A stretch of 58,986 bases of DNA from Flavobacteriales bacterium (GTDB lineage: Bacteria; Bacteroidota; Bacteroidia; JACJYZ01): positions 1-58,986 of the forward strand of contig JAGQZQ010000010.1 in the NCBI GenBank assembly GCA_020435415.1. Reading direction: 5' to 3'. Both the position numbers and the translations under genes were made by a program. Shown here piece by piece: positions 18,265-25,746 of this stretch; position 1 is the first letter of the stretch, and each line of letters opens with the position of its first letter. Under the pieces are notes generated by a model. That model made no database searches and was not told the DNA's origin. It saw only the letters and a list, made by a program, of their open reading frames with translations.

Positions 18265-21200
18265 TTTCCGGTTCTCTCCATAAATATCGGTCGCCTTAAC
18301 CAGCCACACATATACATCTTCCTGTGCAGGTTCCTGGCTTCCTTCTACCTTTCCATTCCAACCCTGGTTGATATCCGTGGCCTGGTAAATAAGGTTTCCC
18401 CAACGGTCAAACACATACATTTCAAAACTTTCAATGGCAATGCCTTTGGCCATAAACAGGTCATTGAATCCATCCCCGTTGGGTGAGAATGCATTGGGAA
18501 TGTACAACGTCGGCACCTCAACAATACAAACCGTACCCATGGTTGAATCTATACATCCATATTGATTTTCCATCCACAACCATACCGGATAACATCCGGT
18601 ATCCGCATATTCATGGACGGGGTTTTGGATCGTATCCGTGAGACTATCACCGAAACTCCACAACCACCTGACCGCATTGGTTGATTTATCAGTGAAATTC
18701 ACCACCGGACTGAACAAATTGGCCGTCCAGGGATTCGCATCAAAGCCTGCGGTCGGTAATGGGTAGGCTTCAATATAACAAGGTTTGGTGGTGGTATTTA
18801 CACAACCTTCCAGACTGGTAACAGTCAAGCTAACATCGTAACAACCGGCCACATCAAAGATGACGGTTGGTTGTGCTTCGGTAGAAACACCGGCACTTCC
18901 GAAGTCCCATTCATAAGTAGCCCCCGGGTCGGAACAGTTTGTGAACATAACCGATAAGGGCACACACCCTACGGTACTGTCTCCAAAACATACAACAGGA
19001 AGGTCCAGGATTCGCACCGTGTCCGTAAAACACGACTGACAGGCCGCAGGATCTGCAACACAATGAGTAACCACATAGGTGCCGGGAGCACTATAGAGAT
19101 GAGACACATCACCACAATCTGCAGCTGTCTGACCATCACCGAAATCCCATGAACAGGTGGCAATGGTGCCTGAGGAAGCATAGGTAAATGTAGCCATGCT
19201 TCCATCAAAACATATATCCTGGGTTTGGAATAATGCCACCGGTGAGTTGGCATTGATAATGGTAGCACAAATATAATTGGTACATCCGTTCGCATCCGTC
19301 ACGGTCACACAATATGTTCCTTGGGACAACCCGGAAGCAGTTGCTGAAACCTGGTTCCCTGCCGCCGCATCCCACAGATATGAAAAACCTCCGCTTCCTC
19401 CTGATGCCGTAACGGTGATGCTGCCATTGCCATTGCCATTGCCACAGCTTTCATCAATGCTTGTGTAGGTCAGGTTGATGGCTGGTGGTCCGTTAATGAT
19501 CACATCCGTACAAACAATGCATCCCAAACCATCCGTGATGCATACAGAATAACTACCCTCACAAAGACCGGTCGCCGTTGCACCGGTTTGCGAAGCGGCG
19601 TCATTCCATTGATAGATGTACGGTGTGGTTCCACCACTCACGGTCACAGTAGCTTCACCATCACATACACCGAAACACGAAACTGCCGTACTGTCCGGAA
19701 TATCTGCAGTCGGTGCACCATTGTTGCTTACGTTAGACTGGATGGTAGCCGTGCATCCGTTGGCATCGGTAACTGTGACATTGTATGTACCCGCACACAA
19801 TCCGGATGCCGTTGCGGTTATCTGATCTGATGCCGCCACATCCCACAAATAAGTATATATTGATGTGCCTCCGGATGGAGATACCGAAGCCGATCCGTTA
19901 CACTGTCCGCAGGTCGCCAGTGTGGTGGTGGTGGATAAGACAAGCTCCGAGGGTTCTGTAAGGGTAGCGCAAACCACAGCGGTACACCCATTCTGGTCGG
20001 TCACTGTGACACAATGATTGCCGATCGGTATACCTGTTACCAAAGAAGTGGTTTCACTATTATCCCAGTTATAATCATATGGTGAAACGCCACCTGTTAC
20101 CGATGCTGTGATCGTACCGTCGCTTCCCCCGAAACAACTTACGTTGGTATGGGTTTCCGTTGCAACCAACGCCGGTGGCTCCTGTATGTGTACCTGTGCC
20201 GTATCACTGCAACCTGAAGCATCCGTCATGGTTACGGTGTATGTACCCACACACAAGCCGGTGGCGGTAGCAGAGGTCTGCCCGTTACTCCATTGCAGGC
20301 CTATGGGAGGGTTTCCTCCACTGGCATTGATTGTGCCCGTACCATCACACAAGGCAAAGCAGGAAATATCCGTCACAGAGGTCGTGAATACAATGGCATT
20401 GGGTACAGTGATGGTCACGGAGATGCTATCTGTGCAACCGTTTGCATCGGTCACGATAACATGCTGTGTCCCGGCACAAAGCCCTGTGGCAGTCTGATCC
20501 GTCTGACCATCACCCCACAGATATCCATATGGTACAGTACCACCCGATGGGGTCACCGTGGCCGTGGCATCACAATCGTTATTGCACAGCAACGCTGTGG
20601 ATGAGATATTCAGGGTGACGGAAACCGGAGCATTCAATGTGATGGTTTCAGTTGCCTCACATCCGTTGACATCCGTTACCGTAACGTTGTAGGTGCCTTC
20701 GCAAAGACCCGTGCAGCTGACATCTGAGCAGGAAGTATCCCATACATAAGTATAGGTTGGATTACCGCTGACATTCAGGGAAATGCTGCCGTTGCAAACA
20801 CCGCTGCAGGAAGGGTCTGCAGAGGTGAATGTGATAACCGGAGGTTGATTTACCGTGACGGTAACCGACGCGGTATCTGTTTCACCAACGGCATCAGTTA
20901 CCGTTGCATGATAAATGGTGGTGGTGGTTGGACAAACATTGTGCGGACCTGTTCCCGTGGGGAGGCCCTGATCCCATGTGACCACCAACGGCGGACTGCC
21001 ATTGGAAACGGTTGCGGTGATATCCGTACACTCTCCCAGGCAAATCACCTCCGGGTCGGCATCCAGGGAAATATTCGGGCTGCACGGACCTTCAACATAA
21101 ATGGTATAGGAAAATGTCTGACCACCGGAGTATGGACAATTATCATCGTTGACATCCACCGTGAACGTATAGGGTGTGGACCTGACATCCGCAGAGGTGG

Positions 21201-22344
21201 GTGTCCAGCAGAAAGTGCCTGTCGGATGCGGACTACCAGCTATGGTAAATGTGCCGGCCGGGATTCCGTTGTTCCAGTCCATGGTCACGATCTGACCGGC
21301 ATCCAGATCATCGGAGAAAATGTCGAAACAAAAGGGTTGATTCTCGCAGACCGTGATCTCAAAATCGTCACTCCCGTCAATACCACTTGCAGTAGGCAGG
21401 TTATTGGTACAGTTGATCACCACCAGTTGCATATCGCGTGTTACACTCCCGATCCACTGACCATTGCGGTATTCATCTACCTTGACCGCCATAACGGTTA
21501 CTTCAGTCATTTGAGGTGTCATACAAAGGTCACCCGTTTTGGTATCAAGGGTTAACGGAGGGTTGGACTGTAACGGGTTCGATGCACTATAGCCTGTATT
21601 GTAAGTGACCGTGGAAGTCGCACCGGTCTTAGGTATAACCAGCGAGTAGACCAAAGAGTCTCCGTCACTATCCAACGCACCATGATTGAAACAATACAAC
21701 TGACCTACACAGATCCAGGGTACCGGAGCATTTGAGAATTCCGGAGAACTGTTGCATCCGGCGATGGTATTATCGAGTTCCGCATCCACGTGGATCATGA
21801 CCTGATCCGGTGTTGCGATGGTTGAGATCAACCCGTTGCGGTTTCCAACCTCAAAGCTGAATTTCCAATCCGTACAATTGGCGGGCAGGGTCACAATACC
21901 ACGGTATAACCATTCTTCCGCCCCGGGATATTGACTATTCGGATCACCGCAAGTACTTTGTTCATTGGCACAAATCGGGGTGACCTCCGTTCTGGTACCA
22001 TTGCTTGGTACTGCAAATATCTCAAACTGGCCATTCAGGCCACAATTGACAGAAGAATAAGAAATAACCGGATTATCCCACCCGCTGCAGGTTTTGGTGG
22101 TTGTACACACACCGTTGCTACAAGTTGTGCTGGTGCCTGTGCTTTGACAAAATGGGAACACCCCTCCGCAATCGCGATAAAATTTCAGGGTGACCTCATA
22201 CTGGTTGTTTCCCAGACACACATAGGTCAGGACGCATGCCAAGTGCGACGAAACAATCGCAGGGCATAATGCAAAACTATATAAAAAGTTACGGTAAATC
22301 AGGTAAAAACAGTCATTCTTTCTGAGAAACCACTGCAATCTCAA
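18235..22344 (-). CDS. Secreted protein with SprB repeats, PKD domains and gliding-motility C-terminal domain
   Basis: Large cell-surface or secreted protein (1369 residues if begun at TTG 22344). Order: hydrophobic N-terminus ending near SSHLAC; a cysteine-rich region with CLGNNQYEVTLKFYRDCGG; Ig/cadherin-like segments; seven repeats of about 75-80 residues each containing GTYxVTVTDxNGC (SprB repeats); two or three PKD-type domains (CSWDFGDGQ, YEWDFGS, WLWSFGDS); and a C-terminal domain with IPNAFSPNGDGFNDLF and FDRWGNLIYQ, the type IX secretion type B signal. It is probably adhesive or motility-linked. No ATG lies near the start in this frame: either TTG is used or a base is missing (see findings). 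Its end overlaps its convergent neighbour by 30 bases. Confidence 0.88.
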   Translation of the reverse strand: MRLQWFLRKNDCFYLIYRNFLYSFALCPAIVSSHLACVLTYVCLGNNQYEVTLKFYRDCGGVFPFCQSTGTSTTCSNGVCTTTKTCSGWDNPVISYSSVNCGLNGQFEIFAVPSNGTRTEVTPICANEQSTCGDPNSQYPGAEEWLYRGIVTLPANCTDWKFSFEVGNRNGLISTIATPDQVMIHVDAELDNTIAGCNSSPEFSNAPVPWICVGQLYCFNHGALDSDGDSLVYSLVIPKTGATSTVTYNTGYSASNPLQSNPPLTLDTKTGDLCMTPQMTEVTVMAVKVDEYRNGQWIGSVTRDMQLVVINCTNNLPTASGIDGSDDFEITVCENQPFCFDIFSDDLDAGQIVTMDWNNGIPAGTFTIAGSPHPTGTFCWTPTSADVRSTPYTFTVDVNDDNCPYSGGQTFSYTIYVEGPCSPNISLDADPEVICLGECTDITATVSNGSPPLVVTWDQGLPTGTGPHNVCPTTTTIYHATVTDAVGETDTASVTVTVNQPPVITFTSADPSCSGVCNGSISLNVSGNPTYTYVWDTSCSDVSCTGLCEGTYNVTVTDVNGCEATETITLNAPVSVTLNISSTALLCNNDCDATATVTPSGGTVPYGYLWGDGQTDQTATGLCAGTQHVIVTDANGCTDSISVTITVPNAIVFTTSVTDISCFALCDGTGTINASGGNPPIGLQWSNGQTSATATGLCVGTYTVTMTDASGCSDTAQVHIQEPPALVATETHTNVSCFGGSDGTITASVTGGVSPYDYNWDNSETTSLVTGIPIGNHCVTVTDQNGCTAVVCATLTEPSELVLSTTTTLATCGQCNGSASVSPSGGTSIYTYLWDVAASDQITATASGLCAGTYNVTVTDANGCTATIQSNVSNNGAPTADIPDSTAVSCFGVCDGEATVTVSGGTTPYIYQWNDAASQTGATATGLCEGSYSVCITDGLGCIVCTDVIINGPPAINLTYTSIDESCGNGNGNGSITVTASGGSGGFSYLWDAAAGNQVSATASGLSQGTYCVTVTDANGCTNYICATIINANSPVALFQTQDICFDGSMATFTYASSGTIATCSWDFGDGQTAADCGDVSHLYSAPGTYVVTHCVADPAACQSCFTDTVRILDLPVVCFGDSTVGCVPLSVMFTNCSDPGATYEWDFGSAGVSTEAQPTVIFDVAGCYDVSLTVTSLEGCVNTTTKPCYIEAYPLPTAGFDANPWTANLFSPVVNFTDKSTNAVRWLWSFGDSLTDTIQNPVHEYADTGCYPVWLWMENQYGCIDSTMGTVCIVEVPTLYIPNAFSPNGDGFNDLFMAKGIAIESFEMYVFDRWGNLIYQATDINQGWNGKVEGSQEPAQEDVYVWLVKATDIYGENRKLTGHVTLVR

Positions 22345-22357
22345 CCGGCTGTATTGT

Positions 22358-22365
22358 CAAATATA
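22358..22365 (-). promoter_or_regulatory. TAnnTTTG -7 box before the SprB-repeat gene
   Basis: Reads TATATTTG on the minus strand, a perfect -7 match, 13 bases upstream of the TTG at 22344. Transcription would begin near 22350. No -33 TTG is visible, so support is partial. It makes a start well upstream of 22344 unlikely. Confidence 0.4.
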
Positions 22366-22431
22366 CCGTGCAATTATCTATAATACCGGAAGGAGTTCAT
22401 ACCTTTACAACATATTTGAATCACGTATACC

Positions 22432-23595
22432 ATGCCGCAATATCAGGGAATGATCAGAAGCAAGCTGCCAAACGTAGGCACAAGCATATTTGCTGTGATG
22501 TCAGGTCTGGCGAGGGAATGCAAAGCAATAAACCTGTCGCAGGGATTTCCCGATTTCGATTGTCATCCGGACCTCAAGAAACGCATTGCCCATTATATGA
22601 ACTCCGGGCATAATCAATATGCCCCTATGCAAGGTGTTCCGGCATTAAGAGAGGCCATTGCATCAAAGACCGAACGATTGTACGGCATTTCTTATGATCC
22701 GGAGAAAGAGATCACGGTAACTGCCGGAGCAACGCAGGCCATATATACAGCGATCGCTGCCGTGGTACAGGAAGGAGATGAAGTGATCGTTTTTGAACCT
22801 GCCTATGACTGCTACGTACCCGCCATTGAACTCCACGGAGGCAAGCCGGTTTTTGTTCAGCTGACACCACCGGACTACGGAATCAACTGGAATCAGGTGA
22901 AAAAGCTGGTGAACAATCACACCAGAATGATCATCATCAATACTCCGCACAACCCAACGGGAACGGTTATGTCGGCAAAGGACATGGAGGAACTCCAGAA
23001 ACTCACCAAGGGTACCGACATCATCGTCCTGAGCGATGAAGTATATGAGCACATCATATTTGAAGGCATCGATCACCAGAGTGTTGCGCGATTTCCTGAT
23101 CTGGCATCCAGGAGCTTTATCATATCTTCATTCGGTAAAGTATATCACACGACCGGATGGAAGATGGGCTATTGCCTGGCACCTCCATCGCTTACCGAAG
23201 AATTCCGGAGGGTTCATCAGTTTGTGGTATTTTCCGTGAATACGCCTATCCAGCTGGCTTATGCCGATTTCATGAAAGAACCTTCCCATTACCTGGAACT
23301 GAACGCATTTTATGAAGAGAAAAGGGATCGCTTCACCAAACTGATGCAAGATGGTCCGTTCACCATGAACCCTGCCAAAGGAACCTATTTTCAATTAATG
23401 GATTTCAGCCAGGTCAGCGAAGAGAAGGACACCGATTATGCCATCCGGCTGACCAGGGAATTTGGTGTGGCCTCGATACCGATCAGCGTTTTTTACCACA
23501 ACAAGGCTGATCATAAAATGCTACGTTTTTGTTTTGCAAAGAGTAACGAAACCCTTGAGAAAGCAGCCCGGAACCTATGCAAGATTTACGCATAA
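22432..23595 (+). CDS. ybdL: Methionine/glutamine-type aminotransferase
   Basis: PLP enzyme (class I/II, YbdL group) of 387 residues that transaminates methionine, glutamine or aromatic acids. Visible motifs are INLSQGFPDFDC, the NTPHNPTG loop (170-177), LSDEVYEHI and the PLP lysine K236 in SSFGKVYHTTGWK, with the YbdL-like MGYCLAPP after it. The stop lies 19 bases inside the following omega-amidase gene, so the two are coupled. Together they suit a glutamine-transaminase/omega-amidase pair that regenerates methionine from 4-methylthio-2-oxobutyrate and removes the ketoglutaramate formed. YbdL identity is by motif; substrate is inferred. Confidence 0.87.
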   Translation: MPQYQGMIRSKLPNVGTSIFAVMSGLARECKAINLSQGFPDFDCHPDLKKRIAHYMNSGHNQYAPMQGVPALREAIASKTERLYGISYDPEKEITVTAGATQAIYTAIAAVVQEGDEVIVFEPAYDCYVPAIELHGGKPVFVQLTPPDYGINWNQVKKLVNNHTRMIIINTPHNPTGTVMSAKDMEELQKLTKGTDIIVLSDEVYEHIIFEGIDHQSVARFPDLASRSFIISSFGKVYHTTGWKMGYCLAPPSLTEEFRRVHQFVVFSVNTPIQLAYADFMKEPSHYLELNAFYEEKRDRFTKLMQDGPFTMNPAKGTYFQLMDFSQVSEEKDTDYAIRLTREFGVASIPISVFYHNKADHKMLRFCFAKSNETLEKAARNLCKIYA

Positions 23596-24392
23596 CCGTC
23601 ATTCAGACTTCCCTATTCTGGGAAGACCGCAAAAGAAACGTTGAGCACTTCTCCGCATTGCTCAACCAGGTTAATGCGCCAACAGATCTCATTGTTCTTC
23701 CCGAAATGTTCACCACCGGCTTTACAATGAAAGCATCGGAGTTGGCGGAATATCAGGATGGCGAGGGTTTACGGAAAATGAAAGAATGGGCCTCCACAAA
23801 AAATGCGGTGATCACAGGAAGCATCATTACGGGCGATAACGAAGGCCGGTACTTTAACCGCCTTTATTGGGTCAGGCCTGATGGAACCTATGAGACATAT
23901 GATAAACGGCATTTGTTTCGAATGGCAAATGAACATGCATCCTATAGTGGTGGTGAAAAAAGACTGGTGGTTTCACTCAATGGATGGCGGATCTGCCCAT
24001 TGATCTGTTATGACCTGAGATTCCCGGTATGGTGCCGCAACCGCAGGCTGGATGGTGCGAATGAAAGCGCATACGACGTGATGGTTTGTATTGCCAACTG
24101 GCCGGAACGCAGAAGCTTTGCCTGGAAATCATTACTCATAGCAAGGTCCATTGAGAACCAGGCCTACGTGATCGGGGTGAATCGTATTGGTATGGACGGG
24201 AATGATATCAACTATTCCGGTGATTCGATCGCCCTGGATCCGCAAGGGAGAAGCCTGACTGCAATTCCTTCAGGAAAAGAAGCCGTCGCAACGGTGATTC
24301 TGAGTGCATCGGAGTTGGAAGAGTATCGCAAAGCATTTCCCGTACATCTGGACGCCGACGCGGTTTCAGTGATTACGCAACAAACGGTTTGA
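23577..24392 (+). CDS. yafV: Omega-amidase, nitrilase family (YafV-like)
   Basis: Carbon-nitrogen hydrolase of 271 residues, probably converting 2-oxoglutaramate to 2-oxoglutarate and ammonia. The nitrilase triad is complete: E43 in VLPEMF, K110 in YDKRHLF and C144 in PLICYDLRFP. The MFTTGF after the Glu and the RHLFRMANEH segment are typical of YafV/Nit2-type enzymes. The start overlaps the aminotransferase end by 19 bases in a different frame. It is followed by a repeat-rich gap and the convergent marR gene. Confidence 0.87.
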   Translation: MQDLRITVIQTSLFWEDRKRNVEHFSALLNQVNAPTDLIVLPEMFTTGFTMKASELAEYQDGEGLRKMKEWASTKNAVITGSIITGDNEGRYFNRLYWVRPDGTYETYDKRHLFRMANEHASYSGGEKRLVVSLNGWRICPLICYDLRFPVWCRNRRLDGANESAYDVMVCIANWPERRSFAWKSLLIARSIENQAYVIGVNRIGMDGNDINYSGDSIALDPQGRSLTAIPSGKEAVATVILSASELEEYRKAFPVHLDADAVSVITQQTV

Positions 24393-24396
24393 TATA

Positions 24397-24507
24397 AGAT
24401 TAATAGACATTAGAAGTCAGATATCTGATACCCCGTTCCGAAAGTTTATTACCGTATCTAGAGTCTATTAATCTAAGGTCTGAGATCTTTTAAGGTCTGA
24501 GATCTCA
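24397..24507. repeat. Cluster of direct and inverted repeats between convergent genes
   Basis: A perfect 12-base inverted repeat AGATTAATAGAC (24397-24408) / GTCTATTAATCT (24463-24474) flanks a perfect palindrome TCAGATATCTGA (24417-24428). Next come two copies of the 15-base unit TAAGGTCTGAGATCT (24474-24488 and 24491-24505), the second running into the palindrome TGAGATCTCA that contains the marR stop codon. There is no GC-rich stem with T-run, so it is not an obvious terminator. It may be an intergenic mobile or repeat element of this genome. Confidence 0.6.
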
Positions 24508-24963
24508 ATCACCTCCATCAACTTCCTTGATCATTGCGGTAACCGTCTGTAGATGCAAGACCATCTTGCCTGCCTCTTCAACGGGAATCAGGTTCTTAAA
24601 GAACTGGTGCAGGTCCTTTTTTAAAACAGGGTAAATGCGGTCCAGCATGTCCAATCCGGTATCGGTAATGGATATTTCCGATTGACGTCTGTTACCCGGA
24701 CAAACATTTCTCTCTACCAATTTTTTGGTGATAAGCCGGTCCAGCAACCTGGTAAGGTCCGGATTCCGAAAGATCATTCTTTCCCGGATCTGTTTTTGAG
24801 ACAATGTCCCTGGTGAAGCACCCCTCAGTATCCTCAGTATGTTGTATTGATGGGTGGTGATTTCAAATGAACGGAGAATGGCATTAATATTCTGATCCAA
24901 TTCAAATCCCGTTTGCATAATGGCCACAACCATCTGCTCCATGATATCAGGATGTTTGAGCAT
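24505..24963 (-). CDS. MarR family transcriptional regulator
   Basis: Winged-helix repressor-type protein of about 152 residues (start ATG 24963; ATG 24942 is an alternative). ITTHQYNILRILRGA, the recognition region TLSQKQIRERMIFRNPDLTRLLDRLITKKLVERN and the wing NRRQSEISIT fit the MarR fold, followed by the C-terminal dimer helix. It is divergent from a yceI-type gene, with an inverted repeat lying between the two promoters; it most likely controls both. Its -7 box TAATTTTG (24976-24969, minus) with a TTTG 19 bases upstream lies so close to 24963 that either the mRNA is leaderless or 24942 is the true start. The stop codon lies in a repeat. Confidence 0.85.
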   Translation of the reverse strand: MLKHPDIMEQMVVAIMQTGFELDQNINAILRSFEITTHQYNILRILRGASPGTLSQKQIRERMIFRNPDLTRLLDRLITKKLVERNVCPGNRRQSEISITDTGLDMLDRIYPVLKKDLHQFFKNLIPVEEAGKMVLHLQTVTAMIKEVDGGD

Positions 24964-24968
24964 GGTCA

Positions 24969-24999
24969 CAAAATTAGGACAAAATTTATTTGTTTCAAA
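24969..24999 (-). promoter_or_regulatory. marR promoter
   Basis: Minus strand: TTTG at 24999-24996, a 19-base spacer, and TAATTTTG at 24976-24969, an exact match to the Bacteroidota consensus spacing. The predicted transcription start falls at about 24962, at the first possible ATG. Confidence 0.5.
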
Positions 25000-25002
25000 C
25001 AA

Positions 25003-25033
25003 TTGTTGTTTACAACAACTATTATTAGATTTG
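25003..25033 (+). promoter_or_regulatory. yceI promoter with overlapping MarR-type operator
   Basis: TTG (25003-25005), a 20-base spacer and TAGATTTG (25026-25033) form a promoter for the downstream gene. The inverted repeat TTGTTG-TTTA-CAACAA (25003-25018) covers its -33 element and lies 4 bases from the -33 TTTG of marR. A dimeric MarR bound here could block both promoters. The operator role is inference. Confidence 0.55.
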
Positions 25034-25058
25034 CATCACCAAAACAAAGCTCACGATC

Positions 25059-25688
25059 ATGAAACGTAACACACAACTAATGCTCCTGATTGCATCCACA
25101 GCAATCATTGCCTCCTGCGGAGGTTCAAACAAAGACAACGAAACCATGGAAGAAACACAAAACACAACCACCACTGAAGAAGCCACATCCGCACCTGTGA
25201 CCATAGATGTTCAAAAGTCAATGGTCACCTGGAAAGGGGTCATGCTTGGAGTGAAATATCACGAGGGTACGGTACAACTGAAGGAAGCGTCCCTTACTTT
25301 GAATGGCGACCAGGTTGAATCTGGTTCTTTTATTATTGACCTTACGACCATACAACCCACAGATGATAATTACAATCCCAAAGAAGGATACTCCCAGGAA
25401 AAGCTGGTTGGTCATTTGTCCAGTGCGGATTTCTTTGATGTTGCCAACCATCCTACGGCTTCTTTCAAAATAAACGAGGGCTCCACAGGTATGCTCACCA
25501 TCCGCGGAAACACCCATGAGGAAAGCATTACGGATATTAAAGTTGAAAGAAACGATAATATGGTAACCGTATCCGGGAAGGTTGTATTCGACAGACAAAA
25601 ATATGACGTAAGTTGGGCAAGCCCAATGAAGGACATGGTTCTGAGTGATGAGATCACCATCAATGTGAAATTGACAGGTACCCTGTAA
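25059..25688 (+). CDS. YceI-like domain lipoprotein
   Basis: 209-residue envelope lipoprotein. The signal MKRNTQLMLLIASTAIIASC ends in a lipobox with Cys at position 20. A Thr/Glu-rich linker (about 25-48) precedes a YceI lipocalin-like beta-barrel, seen in VTIDVQKSMVTWKGVMLG, KYHEGTVQLK, GSFIIDLTTI, HLSSADFFDVANHPTASF and the C-terminal EITINVKLTGTL. YceI proteins bind isoprenoid or amphiphilic ligands. It is divergent from marR and ended by a strong terminator, so it is a single-gene unit probably under MarR control. Confidence 0.9.
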   Translation: MKRNTQLMLLIASTAIIASCGGSNKDNETMEETQNTTTTEEATSAPVTIDVQKSMVTWKGVMLGVKYHEGTVQLKEASLTLNGDQVESGSFIIDLTTIQPTDDNYNPKEGYSQEKLVGHLSSADFFDVANHPTASFKINEGSTGMLTIRGNTHEESITDIKVERNDNMVTVSGKVVFDRQKYDVSWASPMKDMVLSDEITINVKLTGTL

Positions 25689-25711
25689 ACATTAGTTTTA
25701 GGGTCAATCCT

Positions 25712-25746
25712 AAGAACCCCTTTCAATCCGGAAGGGGTTCTTTTAT
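25712..25746. terminator. Bidirectional terminator between yceI and the Ig-like lipoprotein gene
   Basis: AAGAACCCCTT (25712-25722) pairs with AAGGGGTTCTT (25732-25742), 11 base pairs, and is followed by TTATTTT on the plus strand. It lies between convergent genes; the stop of the minus-strand gene sits within it. Confidence 0.85.

Noticed and set aside
19250-20780. CRISPR-like regularly spaced repeats seen as short DNA blocks
   Set aside because: The spacing is about 230-240 bases and follows protein repeats (VTVTDxNGC) in an intact frame; the units are diverged, so these are coding repeats and not an array.
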